DNA of 42,806 nt, taken from positions 1 through 42,806 of the forward strand of contig JALEMR010000086.1 of NCBI GenBank assembly GCA_022768245.1, written 5' to 3'. Within the stretch, counting starts at the first letter, position 1. The number at the start of each line of letters is the position of its first letter. Position numbers and translations under genes: made by a program. Positions 8,137-16,435 of this stretch are shown piece by piece. The notes under the pieces were generated by a model. It did no database searches. It saw only the letters and a program-made list of their open reading frames with translations, and had not been told where the DNA came from. This stretch comes from Oscillospiraceae bacterium. GTDB taxonomy: Bacteria > Bacillota > Clostridia > Oscillospirales > Ruminococcaceae.

Positions 8137-8857
8137 TACGGTAACCTCTGGGAGTCACCATTCTGCCGCCTATCGCCTTGGTCTCGCTGTTGCCCACAAA
8201 GACCGTGGTGAACATATCCACGGGCGTGTCCCGCAGCTCGGATAAGGTCAGGATATGGCTTTCCTCGCCGTCTCTGCCGATATTTTTCACATAACCGCAG
8301 ACCGTCACGGGAGACTTATGCCGCAGCATGATATCGCATGCACGCGCAAGATAGTCCGCCCGATTCTTCGAGGACGGATTGTACAGCACCACGGTGAAAT
8401 CCGCTTCGGCGGCAAGCATAAGCCGCTTTTCTATCTTCTCCCACGGGGTCAGCAGGTCGGACAGGCTTATCACCGCAAAATCGTGAGTAAGCGGCGCTCC
8501 CAGTACTGCCGCTCCGCTGACTGCGGCGGTCACTCCCGGAACTATCTCAATATCGACCTCGGGATAATTTTCAGCCAGCTCCAGCGCAAGCCCTGCCATG
8601 CCGTAAATGCCGCTGTCTCCGCTGCATATGAGAGAGACCGTCTCATTCTGCGCCCGCTCCAGCGCTAGAATGACCCTGTCCCGCTCCTTTGTCATGGCAG
8701 TGACCTCATAGCGCTTTTCGGGGAAATATTTCTTCATCAGCTCCGCGTAGACGGTATATCCCACGATAAGACTGCTTTCGGATATCGCCCTTTCGGCGGC
8801 GATCGTCATGCCCTCATAATTTCCTGCGCCAAAGCCCACTATATACAGCCTGCTCAT
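8129..8857 (-). CDS. cbiH: Cobalt-factor III / precorrin-3B C17-methyltransferase CbiH
   Basis: SAM-dependent ring-contraction methylase of the tetrapyrrole methylase family. The 242-residue product has IVGFGAGNYEGMT at the N terminus, the family motif ICSGDSGIYGMAG near residue 76 and GVTAAVSGAAVLGAPL. AAAGGACGATATT precedes the ATG. It overlaps cbiG by ATGA and cbiJET by 8 nt. Confidence 0.95.
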   Translation of the reverse strand: MSRLYIVGFGAGNYEGMTIAAERAISESSLIVGYTVYAELMKKYFPEKRYEVTAMTKERDRVILALERAQNETVSLICSGDSGIYGMAGLALELAENYPEVDIEIVPGVTAAVSGAAVLGAPLTHDFAVISLSDLLTPWEKIEKRLMLAAEADFTVVLYNPSSKNRADYLARACDIMLRHKSPVTVCGYVKNIGRDGEESHILTLSELRDTPVDMFTTVFVGNSETKAIGGRMVTPRGYRNV

Positions 8858-9876
8858 AATATCGTCCTTTCAAAGTCAAGTATCACCGCATTTTCCGCCG
8901 CGGCAAGCGTCATGCCGTTTTCCGCACGCTTCGGGATAATTATCCTCCCGCCCTCTGCGGCGGCGCTCCGTTCGCAGACGTTGTCCGCTCCCACTCTGCC
9001 GAGTACGAACTCCGACGGGGAAAAATCTCCCCTGACGTTCATAAGCTGCTCGGCGGTGTAAAATTTCAGCGGCAGATGATCATCCTCGGCGAATTTCAGT
9101 ATAGCGGCTTCGTCTTTTTTCAAATCAATGGTACACACGCAGCACAGCCTGCACAGCGGGATATTGTTCTCATTCAGCACCCGCTTTACGAACTCCGACA
9201 GGGCTTCGGGAGAGATGTTCCTTTTGCAGCCGATTCCGAGGGAAACATTCCTCGGCACAAGATGGAGCGTCCGCTCAAATGGGGACAGCTTCTCGTCCGC
9301 AGACACGCAAACTCCTATGCTCTTCACCGATGTGTTCAGTTCCTCGGGGAGAGCGGTATGCTCATATTCGCTGTAAAAGCCCACCTTCCCGCCGTTTACT
9401 ATCTCGGCGGCTATCGCTTTTGCCATGTCTATCTCGCAGATGTGGAGCTTATTCGCCGCCGCAAAGCTGTCGGGAGAGAATTTCCCGCCCGTGTCGGTGG
9501 CAGTGGTTATCACGGGGACTGCTCCGATGATATCCGCAATTTTCCGTGTAAGCGCATTAGCTCCGCCGATATGCCCCGACAGCAGCGATACCGCGAATTT
9601 TCCCTGCTCGTCCACGGCTATGACTGCGGGGTCTGTCTGCTTTGAGCTGATATACGGCGCAATTACCCGAACAACTGCTCCGCAGGCGCAGACGAATATC
9701 AGCCCGTCATATTTTCCGAATAACTCCCCCACAAGTCCGCTAAGGCTGTTAAACGGCACGGCATTGCTTCCGCAGTGCTTTTCAAAGGCGAAGCGGTCAC
9801 AGCTTCCCAGTCCCTCGGCTATCCTTTCGGAAATTTTCAGCCCGTTTTCCGTCAGGGATATCACCGCTGTCCTCAT
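8854..9876 (-). CDS. cbiG: Cobalt-precorrin-5A hydrolase CbiG
   Basis: Opens the delta-lactone of cobalt-precorrin-5A with loss of acetaldehyde in the anaerobic route. The 340-residue product has the CbiG N-terminal part (SGLVGELFGKYDGLIFVCACGAVVR region), the mid domain SLLSGHIGGANALT and a C-terminal domain from about residue 210 (LGIGCKRNIS). CbiG marks the anaerobic, early-cobalt pathway. It overlaps cbiF by ATGA. Confidence 0.93.
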   Translation of the reverse strand: MRTAVISLTENGLKISERIAEGLGSCDRFAFEKHCGSNAVPFNSLSGLVGELFGKYDGLIFVCACGAVVRVIAPYISSKQTDPAVIAVDEQGKFAVSLLSGHIGGANALTRKIADIIGAVPVITTATDTGGKFSPDSFAAANKLHICEIDMAKAIAAEIVNGGKVGFYSEYEHTALPEELNTSVKSIGVCVSADEKLSPFERTLHLVPRNVSLGIGCKRNISPEALSEFVKRVLNENNIPLCRLCCVCTIDLKKDEAAILKFAEDDHLPLKFYTAEQLMNVRGDFSPSEFVLGRVGADNVCERSAAAEGGRIIIPKRAENGMTLAAAENAVILDFERTIL

Positions 9877-10628
9877 AGCTGCGCCTTTCTGTAGCCTGTT
9901 TCAAAGCTCTTGTCGTACAGCTTTGACAGGGAATAGTCATCGCCCAGAAAATCTCCCACGCAGATCAGGGCGGTCTTTGATATGCCGTTTTCCTGCGCCG
10001 TTTTGTGAAGAGTATCTACCGTACAGCGGCAGACCTTTTCGTCCGCCCAGGTGGCTTTATAGACTATGGCTGCGGGGGTCTCGGGGGAATATCCTCCCTT
10101 GATAAGCTCACGAGACAGCTGCTCGGTCATGCCCGCGCTTAAAAATATCACCATTGTCGCACCGTGCGCCGCAAGGGAGGATATCCTTTCCCGCTCGGGC
10201 ACGGTGGTGCGGCCCTCCATGCGGGTGATTATCACACTCTGGCTCACACCGGGGAGAGTATACTCCGCCCTTAAAGCCGCAGCCGCACCGCAGAAGGAGC
10301 TCACTCCGGGGCATATCTCATATGAAATGCCCAGCCTGTCGAGAGCGTCCATTTGCTCCCGTATCGCTCCGAAAAGGCAGGGGTCCCCCGTGTGGAGACG
10401 GACGGTATTTTTGCCCTGTGCTTCGGCAGACTTCATCACTTCGATGACCTCTTCAAGGGTCATGTATGCGCTGTTGTGTATCTCACAGTCCGCCTTTGCG
10501 CTGTCCAGCAGCTTCGGATTTACAAGTGATCCCGCATATATTATCACGTCCGCAGCTGCGATAAGCCTTGCTCCGCGGACGGTGATAAGGTCCTCCGCGC
10601 CGCTGCCTGCTCCTACAATGTATATCAT
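9873..10628 (-). CDS. cbiF: Cobalt-precorrin-4 C11-methyltransferase CbiF
   Basis: Tetrapyrrole methylase of 251 residues with the N-terminal IVGAGSGAEDLITVRGA motif, RLHTGDPCLFGAIREQ near residue 97 and GVSSFCGAAAAL. Length and motifs fit CbiF/CobM. It overlaps cbiD by ATGA, indicating translational coupling. Confidence 0.95.
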   Translation of the reverse strand: MIYIVGAGSGAEDLITVRGARLIAAADVIIYAGSLVNPKLLDSAKADCEIHNSAYMTLEEVIEVMKSAEAQGKNTVRLHTGDPCLFGAIREQMDALDRLGISYEICPGVSSFCGAAAALRAEYTLPGVSQSVIITRMEGRTTVPERERISSLAAHGATMVIFLSAGMTEQLSRELIKGGYSPETPAAIVYKATWADEKVCRCTVDTLHKTAQENGISKTALICVGDFLGDDYSLSKLYDKSFETGYRKAQL

Positions 10629-11758
10629 TTGTATTCCTCCGTTATTTCTCCGATGATATCGTCTGCCGATGATGTTTTCCCAATAATTCCGTACTTATAG
10701 GAGAACGTCACCGCGCCGATATCCATAACGCCCTTTGCCTTTGCTTTCAGATAATACTCTATCCGCTCCATAAGGACAGCCGCCGTTTTTTCCCTCATGC
10801 CCACATTATCAAGCAGCTCAAGAGCGGCGTCAACCGTGGCACAGTCGGGCAGCATTTTCAGTACATCTATACTCACACCTGCGCTCACACCGCAGGTCAC
10901 CAGCACTTCCATGCGCCCGTCCGCCATGGACGAATGGGTGTTCATTATCCCCGCGCCAAGCTTTACAAGCTTGCCTATATGTCCGATGATAAGCAGTCTT
11001 TCAAAGCCCAGCTCCATGGCGATATCTATCCCGTCGCCGATGAAATTGCTGCACATCACGCTTTTGTCAAGCATGTGGGGCATTATATCCGCGAGGAAGC
11101 TTTTGCTGTAGTTTCCCACCGTCAGCAGAAGGCTTTTCTTTCCCTCGGCGCGGCGCATTTTTTCCTCGGCGCGGATAGTGCCGATGACTGCGGAATTGCT
11201 CATTGGCTCAACGATGCCCGTGGTGCCGAGAATGGATATGCCGCCCACTATGCCCAGCCGCGGATTAAAGGTCTTTGCTGCGATATCCTCGCCGCAGGGC
11301 ACGGAAACAGTTACCTCAAAGCCGCCATCATAGCCGTATTTTCGGGCGATATCACTGACTGCTTCCGCTATCATTTTCCGAGGTACGCTGTTTATCGCCG
11401 CTTCTCCGACGGGTCGGTCAAGTCCCGCCTTGGTGACTTTTCCCACGCCCTTTCCTCCGAGGATATCCACACCATTCAGTATCTTCCTCACCGATGAATA
11501 AATTAGCAGACCGTTTGTGACATCGGGGTCGTCGCCGCCGTCCTTTCTCACCGCACATGAAACATAATCTCCCGTCCGCTTCACGTCAAGTATCTCAAGG
11601 GTAAGGACAGCGCCGCCCGGAGTGACAAGAACCGCCTCGGAGACCATTTCCCCCGACATCAGCATTTCCGCCGCCGCCTTTGCCGCAGCAGCCGCACATG
11701 ACCCCGTGGTATATCCGCAGCGGAGCATTTCGCCGTCACGGTATATATACTCACTCAT
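10625..11758 (-). CDS. cbiD: Cobalt-precorrin-5B C1-methyltransferase CbiD
   Basis: SAM-dependent C1 methylation after ring contraction. The 377-residue product begins MSEYIYRDGE and carries the family signature LRCGYTTGSCAAAAAKAA close to the N terminus and GTTGIVEPMS near the middle. ATG 11758 was chosen because GGAGG lies 10 nt upstream and the signature is then at the normal distance; the frame open to 11866 would add 36 unrelated residues. It overlaps cbiL by 8 nt. Confidence 0.94.
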   Translation of the reverse strand: MSEYIYRDGEMLRCGYTTGSCAAAAAKAAAEMLMSGEMVSEAVLVTPGGAVLTLEILDVKRTGDYVSCAVRKDGGDDPDVTNGLLIYSSVRKILNGVDILGGKGVGKVTKAGLDRPVGEAAINSVPRKMIAEAVSDIARKYGYDGGFEVTVSVPCGEDIAAKTFNPRLGIVGGISILGTTGIVEPMSNSAVIGTIRAEEKMRRAEGKKSLLLTVGNYSKSFLADIMPHMLDKSVMCSNFIGDGIDIAMELGFERLLIIGHIGKLVKLGAGIMNTHSSMADGRMEVLVTCGVSAGVSIDVLKMLPDCATVDAALELLDNVGMREKTAAVLMERIEYYLKAKAKGVMDIGAVTFSYKYGIIGKTSSADDIIGEITEEYK

Positions 11759-12443
11759 GGGAGATATCCTCCGCGATAACAGTGGTGAAATAGCCGCAGC
11801 TGTCGGGCAGTTCGGATATATCCTCATATATGCGCTCGTCCGCCATGCCGCAGCTGCAGACCGCATATGCGCTGTCCGTCATTCCCTTTTCCGTTAAAAG
11901 ACGTCTTACCTCGGTTATCTTCCGTCCGCTTTTCATGATGACCTTTGTGCCGCGGATATCCAGCAGACTGTCTATCTCCCCGCAGGAGGACGGTATCACC
12001 ACAAGTGGGCTGTCCTTCTCGGTGAGAGACCGCTTCGCTGCAGAAGCCGCCGCGCAGAAGCTCGTCACTCCGGGACAAAGCTCCGTCTCATAGCCGCGGC
12101 GCTCCACAATTTCCGCGATGTAGGAGAAGGTGGAGTACACCGTTATATCGCCGATAGTCAGAAACGCCGCGTTTTTCCCCTCGGACAGCGCTTTGCAGAT
12201 ATTATCCGCTGCCCTTTCGTGAAGCTCGTCCGAATCCGCGCCGCCCATGGAAAAGTCCATGTATATCATCTCCTTGCGGGACATATCGCAGACCTGCTCC
12301 GCGATATTCAGCGCCGCCGTATTCTTCCCCGAGGTCCTCGGAGCGGCTATGACCTCGCATTCATTGATGATACGCACCGCTTTCAGAGTCATAAGCTCGG
12401 GGTCTCCGGGACCTGTTCCTATGCCGTATAATTTTCCGTTCAT
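11751..12443 (-). CDS. cbiL: Cobalt-factor II C20-methyltransferase CbiL
   Basis: Tetrapyrrole methylase with N-terminal LYGIGTGPGDPELMTLKA, LTIGDITVYSTFSYI and GVTSFCAAASAA motifs. It is 230 residues from ATG 12443, which lies 7 nt after AAAGGA. An ATG at 12449 that overlaps the cbiC stop (ATGA) is too close to that ribosome site, and the frame open to 12485 lies inside cbiC. It acts first among the ring methylases after cobalt insertion. Confidence 0.94.
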   Translation of the reverse strand: MNGKLYGIGTGPGDPELMTLKAVRIINECEVIAAPRTSGKNTAALNIAEQVCDMSRKEMIYMDFSMGGADSDELHERAADNICKALSEGKNAAFLTIGDITVYSTFSYIAEIVERRGYETELCPGVTSFCAAASAAKRSLTEKDSPLVVIPSSCGEIDSLLDIRGTKVIMKSGRKITEVRRLLTEKGMTDSAYAVCSCGMADERIYEDISELPDSCGYFTTVIAEDISHE

Positions 12444-12445
12444 CT

Positions 12446-13087
12446 TCATTTCCTTTCGTACAGCTGATATAATAATGCATTGCATACCGCTGCGGCAACG
12501 GTACTTCCGCCCTTTCTGCCCGCGGCGACGATGTACGGCGTACTGCCGCTCATGATGAGCTCCTTGGACTGCACCACGTTCACAAATCCCACGGGCACGC
12601 CGATTATCAGCGACGGGGACAGCTTTCCTTCGCCTATCAGCTCATGAATGCGTATCAGCGCAGTGGGAGCGTTTCCCACCGCGAATATGACATTCTTTCC
12701 GCCGAAGAGCCGCGCAGCCTTGTCCATGGACACTGCCGCACGGGTCATGCACGAAGCCTTTGCCTGTGCGGCAACGTCCTCGTCTGCCATGAAGCAGACC
12801 GCCTCGCAGCCCAGCGTTTTCAGTGCAGGCTTTGATATCCCCGACAGAGCCATGTTCGTATCGGTCACTATCACTGCACCGTTTTTCAGGGCTTCAAGTC
12901 CGATATCCGCGGCGTTTTCGGAGAATCTCATATTGTCGAGATAGTCAAAATCTGCGGTCGCGTGGATAACACGCTTCACCACAAGCTTTTCCGTTTCGGA
13001 CAAGCGGGAAGTATCCCCCATTTCGCTTTCGATGATCTCCATGCTGCGGCGTTCGATATCTGACGGGGACAGAGTTTCGATATCCAT
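12446..13087 (-). CDS. cbiC: Cobalt-precorrin-8 methylmutase CbiC
   Basis: Moves the methyl group from C11 to C12 to give cobyrinate. The product of about 213 residues contains VIHATADFDY (catalytic His region) near residue 47 and the conserved IGVPVGFVNVVQSKE segment. ATG 13087 sits 8 nt after GAGG; earlier in-frame GTG/ATG codons at 13096 and 13093 are possible but crowd the site. Confidence 0.94.
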   Translation of the reverse strand: MDIETLSPSDIERRSMEIIESEMGDTSRLSETEKLVVKRVIHATADFDYLDNMRFSENAADIGLEALKNGAVIVTDTNMALSGISKPALKTLGCEAVCFMADEDVAAQAKASCMTRAAVSMDKAARLFGGKNVIFAVGNAPTALIRIHELIGEGKLSPSLIIGVPVGFVNVVQSKELIMSGSTPYIVAAGRKGGSTVAAAVCNALLYQLYERK

Positions 13088-13100
13088 TTTCATCACCTCA

Positions 13101-13622
13101 TTAATATTCGATGCCTTTGCGGGCTTTCAGTCCCTTTTCGTAGGGGTGGCGCACCGCTTTTATCTCGCTGATATAGTCTGCGGCGGCAAGGTACCTTTCG
13201 GAAGGATCTCGCCCCGTAAGCACAAGCTCGCAGCTGTCGGGACGTTCAAAGACAATCCTGTCCGCAAGGGCTGTGTCAAGCAGCCCGTAATTATATCCCG
13301 CAAAAAGCTCGTCGATAATGAGCATATCGACATCACCGTCCGACATCTTCCGAAAAGCGTCCCGAAGCATTTCGTCGTGCCGTTCGGTGACTGACCGCTT
13401 GTCCTCGTCGGACATAGCGGAGAAAAAGCCGTAATTTTTATCAAGCCTTTCCACGGTGATATTCGGCAGCAGCTTCAGACTTTCAAGCTCCGACGAGGGC
13501 GAGCCTTTGAGTATCTGCACGATATGAACGCGAAGTCCCGCTCCCGCAGCACGGACAGCAAGTCCCAGCGCCGCAGTAGTTTTCCCCTTGCCGTCCCCGC
13601 AGTAGATGTGTGTACATGACAT
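13101..13622 (-). CDS. cobO: Cob(I)alamin adenosyltransferase (CobO/BtuR type)
   Basis: Adds the adenosyl group to cobalt of corrinoids using ATP. The 173-residue product has the P-loop CGDGKGKTTAALG at 8-20 and IIDELFAGYNYGLL in the middle, both diagnostic of the CobA/CobO/BtuR family. AAAGGAG lies 11 nt before the ATG. It follows the repeat element copy B, which separates it from btuD. Confidence 0.94.
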   Translation of the reverse strand: MSCTHIYCGDGKGKTTAALGLAVRAAGAGLRVHIVQILKGSPSSELESLKLLPNITVERLDKNYGFFSAMSDEDKRSVTERHDEMLRDAFRKMSDGDVDMLIIDELFAGYNYGLLDTALADRIVFERPDSCELVLTGRDPSERYLAAADYISEIKAVRHPYEKGLKARKGIEY

Positions 13623-13644
13623 GATCGTGTTTGCTCCTTTCGCA

Positions 13645-13725
13645 GTAAATAGTACTTAGTCCGTAGTCCATAGTCCACAGCTTTTAGTCCACAGCCTCAA
13701 GACAATAGTCATTAGTGAACGCAGT
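13645..13725. repeat. Heptamer array flanking copy B
   Basis: Seven-nt units TAGTACT, TAGTCCG, TAGTCCA (three times), CAGCTTT and TAGTCAT follow each other in phase. The array lies between cobO's ribosome binding site and the GAACGCAGTGGACGAAC end of copy B. Confidence 0.65.
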
Positions 13726-14160
13726 GGACGAACAGCCACAGCAAGCCCCAAACAGCACTAACACCGGTTGAACGATGAAACGAACAACAGCCAACCCCAA
13801 AGGGTGTTGGCGCCCACCTTATAGTAAGCGGAACATTGGTAACCGCTGATATTCGAGCAGGGCAAAAGAGTGGGGAGAGGAAAAAGTGGGTGTGGGAGGA
13901 AAAAAGTAGGGGAGAGAAAAGCGGCGCTACACTTGAACTAAATCTTTCGGAGCAGGTACGAGTAAGCCGCTTGTCTCTTCCCGAAGTTTGTCCTCCCACG
14001 CGCGTGGTGGCGACTAACGCAGTTAGTCAGCGAAATTAGCCGTGACTCAAAAACAATTAATGACCGGCCCAATAAGAACAGCCGATATTCAGCGACATAT
14101 TAGCAGATTTACAAACAAAGAAAAGGTCAGTGTAAGAGGGGCGGCAGGGGCGGGATAAGA
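13711..14160 (-). repeat. Modular structured intergenic element, copy B
   Basis: Full-length copy inside the B12 operon. Shared modules in plus-strand order are: GAACGCAGTGGACGAAC; AAGCCCCAAACAGCACTAAC; hairpin CCAAC/GTTGG (13791-13795 with 13806-13810); the purine tract (C/U-rich in the RNA); a nested hairpin GTGGGAGGA (13892-13900) with TCCTCCCAC (13991-13999) and GCGGC (13921-13925) with GCCGC (13966-13970); hairpin GACTAAC/GTTAGTC (14012-14028); and GTAAGAGGGGCGGCAGGGG. Compared with copy C, stems differ by paired changes. Small ORFs here are not conserved between copies, and no gene is seen. Confidence 0.8.
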
Positions 14161-14163
14161 CCA

Positions 14164-15261
14164 CTATTCACTCTTCAATTTCCCAATACTCTCCGCATAC
14201 TGTAACAGCCGCCTGTTTCCCTCGTTCATGCTCCCGAATGGACACCCGCTGTATATCACTCTCTCACAGCGCTTGATGATCTCCCTCGCCCGATTTTCCG
14301 CTTCCACGCTTATCGGCTCGTACGCTCTCTCCGTGACTATTTCCGCCGCAAGCGCTGCCCCGCAGGGATAGTCAAGGTCGTTCTCGTGGATAACTCCCGC
14401 CGCAAAGGGGATTCCTTCCCTCTGTAACCGCCTGAATATATTTATCCCCGTTCCGCTCCCCGATATTACAAAATACCGCGGCTCTCCGCTTACTGCCGAT
14501 AATTCCGCCGAACCGTAGTGCTCTTCGTAACAGCCCACATCTATCCCGTATAACCCGCTGATGTACTCCGAGGTGAATATCTCGTCGGGTGCGCCCATTC
14601 GGTCGATATATCCGCCTTTTATGCATATCACACGGTCGGATATCCTCTGGGCTAAATCTATCTCGTGCATGGACATGATGACCGCTATCCGCCGTTCACG
14701 GGTGAGCTTCTTTAAAATGTCCAGCAGCTTCAGCTTGTGGGAGAGGTCAAGGTAGGACGTGGGCTCGTCCAAGATGAGAATGTCGGGCTCCTGCGCTACC
14801 GCACGCGCAAGCATCACCCGCTGGCGCTGTCCGTCGCTTATGCGGCTGAAATCATTGTCCGCTATGTCGGTGACTGCGGTCAGCTCCATTGCTTCGCTCA
14901 CCTGCCGCCTGTCACTGTCGGACAATATCCCCAGCTGTCCCGTATAGGGGTAACGTCCCGAGGCTATCACGTCGCGGCAGGTGATAAGCTCGGGGTCTGT
15001 GCGCTCCGTCATGAGTATCGACATCGTGCGGGCAAGCTCCTTTCCGCCGAAGCTCCCGATGTCTCTGCCCAGTACGGCGATGTTCCCCGAAATGCGGTCA
15101 AGCTGTCGGATAAGGGTCCTCAGCACGGTGGATTTTCCCGCGCCGTTTGGACCTATCAGCGTGAGTATCTTCCCACGCTCTGCGGTGATGTCCATGTCTC
15201 CGACGATAATTTTCCCGCCGTAGCCCGCCGACAGCTTTTCGGTGCGCAGTATTTCCTCCAT
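14164..15261 (-). CDS. btuD: Corrinoid ABC transporter ATPase BtuD with extra C-terminal domain
   Basis: ATPase of the FecE/BtuD class: Walker A GPNGAGKST (37-45), signature SDGQRQR (142-148, with Asp in place of the usual second Gly), Walker B ILILDEP (161-167) and H-loop His199. Normal members end near residue 250. Here about 110 further residues follow, with FVISGSGTG (264-272) and VIYSGCPFG (335-343) stretches. ATG 15261 follows GGAGGTGTTCAC; the open frame to 15357 lacks support. The final SE and the TAG stop are repeat-derived. The context with btuC/btuF and the riboswitch supports corrinoid uptake. Confidence 0.9.
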   Translation of the reverse strand: MEEILRTEKLSAGYGGKIIVGDMDITAERGKILTLIGPNGAGKSTVLRTLIRQLDRISGNIAVLGRDIGSFGGKELARTMSILMTERTDPELITCRDVIASGRYPYTGQLGILSDSDRRQVSEAMELTAVTDIADNDFSRISDGQRQRVMLARAVAQEPDILILDEPTSYLDLSHKLKLLDILKKLTRERRIAVIMSMHEIDLAQRISDRVICIKGGYIDRMGAPDEIFTSEYISGLYGIDVGCYEEHYGSAELSAVSGEPRYFVISGSGTGINIFRRLQREGIPFAAGVIHENDLDYPCGAALAAEIVTERAYEPISVEAENRAREIIKRCERVIYSGCPFGSMNEGNRRLLQYAESIGKLKSE

Positions 15262-15372
15262 GTGAACACCTCCGATATAATATGATGTGAGATAAAACGA
15301 TGTTTCGGGACAAAGTAACCTCCGCGGGAAAAAGTTCCTAAGCTGAAAAACATACAACGCGGCAATGGCTGC

Positions 15373-15415
15373 GGGTCATCCCGCCCGCCGGGTCATCCCG
15401 CCGGGTTATCCCGCC
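15373..15415. repeat. Three direct repeats of a 13-mer at the btuC 3' end
   Basis: The 13-mer GGGTCATCCCGCC occurs at 15373-15385 and 15390-15402, and as GGGTTATCCCGCC at 15403-15415. The third copy contains the btuC stop codon, so the last two residues of BtuC are encoded by the repeat. The GGCGGGAT core (minus strand) also occurs in the terminal block of copies B and C. The rest of the 144-nt btuC-btuD spacer has no other feature. Confidence 0.85.
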
Positions 15416-16422
15416 TTGCTGCTGTTTCTATCCAGCATAATACTTATCACCACAGGCGCGCCGAATACTGCCGTTACCGTGCTTATGCTAAGCTCCGACG
15501 GAGCGAACGCAGTCCTCGCTATTATGTCGCATAACAGGCAGAATGCCGCACCTCCCAAAAATGACGCGGGTATCATTATCTGCGGCTTTGAGGTACCTGT
15601 TATGCTCTTCATCAGCTGGGGCACCGCTATCCCCACAAAGGATACGGGTCCCGCAAAGGCTGTCACCGCCGCCGACAACAGGCTCGACAATAATATCAGC
15701 ATAGCGCGGAACAGCCTGATATTCACTCCCGAGCTGCGGGCGTAGGTCTCGCCCAGACGGTACGCCGATATCTGCTTCGACATTATAAGTCCCACCAGCA
15801 CCGACGGGAATATCACTGCGGACATCGCCTTTACATCGTCCGAGTCTATCCCCGAAAAGCTGCCCATGGACCAGTTGTGCAGATTCACTATGTTGGAATC
15901 GTCGGCGAAGGTCACCGCAAAATCGGTCAGCGCCGAACAGATGTAGCCTATCATCACGCCGCTGATTATCAGCACAGAGCTTTTCTTCACCCTCCCCGAT
16001 ATCATCAGCACAAAGCCCATGGATATCATCGCACCTGCAAAAGCGGCGGCTATCAGTCCTGCGGAGTTCAGCGCAAAGCCCTCGCGGAGTGCGAATATCA
16101 TCGCAAAGGCGACCGTCAGCTTCGCCCCCGAGGATATCCCCAGAACATATGGCCCCGCTATGGGATTTGCGAAAAACGTCCGGAGCAGATATCCCGAAAC
16201 GGACAGCCCTCCGCCGAGAATTACCGCCGCAGCCGCTCTCGGCAGACGTATCCCGAAGATGATATTCCTCGCGGTGATATCATCGCTTTTCCCCGCAAGC
16301 ACGTCGGTCACCTCGGAAAAGGACAGCGCCGCGCTGCCCGTGTACAGCCCCGCCGCAAATAAGACGATAAGCAGCGCCGCAGTTGCCGAAAATCCGATAA
16401 TATATCTTGCCCGTTTGCTCAT
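15406..16422 (-). CDS. btuC: Corrinoid ABC transporter permease BtuC (FecCD family)
   Basis: A 338-residue polytopic membrane protein with FecCD/BtuC features: LPRAAAAVILGGGLSVSGYLLRTFFANPIAGPYVLGIS-type segment split over residues 60-100, and a C-terminal VPQLMKSITG. ATG 16422 follows AAAGGATATCCGAC and gives the normal short N terminus; the frame open to 16467 overlaps btuF. It sits between btuF and btuD as in standard btuFCD operons. Confidence 0.93.
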   Translation of the reverse strand: MSKRARYIIGFSATAALLIVLFAAGLYTGSAALSFSEVTDVLAGKSDDITARNIIFGIRLPRAAAAVILGGGLSVSGYLLRTFFANPIAGPYVLGISSGAKLTVAFAMIFALREGFALNSAGLIAAAFAGAMISMGFVLMISGRVKKSSVLIISGVMIGYICSALTDFAVTFADDSNIVNLHNWSMGSFSGIDSDDVKAMSAVIFPSVLVGLIMSKQISAYRLGETYARSSGVNIRLFRAMLILLSSLLSAAVTAFAGPVSFVGIAVPQLMKSITGTSKPQIMIPASFLGGAAFCLLCDIIARTAFAPSELSISTVTAVFGAPVVISIMLDRNSSKAG

Positions 16423-16435
16423 GTCGGATATCCTT

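Noticed and set aside
13712..13999. Small ORFs inside elements B, C and D with similar Pro/Ser-rich translations
   Set aside because: Frames, starts and stops are not kept between copies, while the RNA stems are. The likeness of the peptides comes from the shared nucleotide modules.
15373..15415. Attachment site or recombination site at the 13-mer repeats
   Set aside because: There is no integrase, no second distant copy pair and no foreign gene content nearby; a simple tandem duplication explains it.
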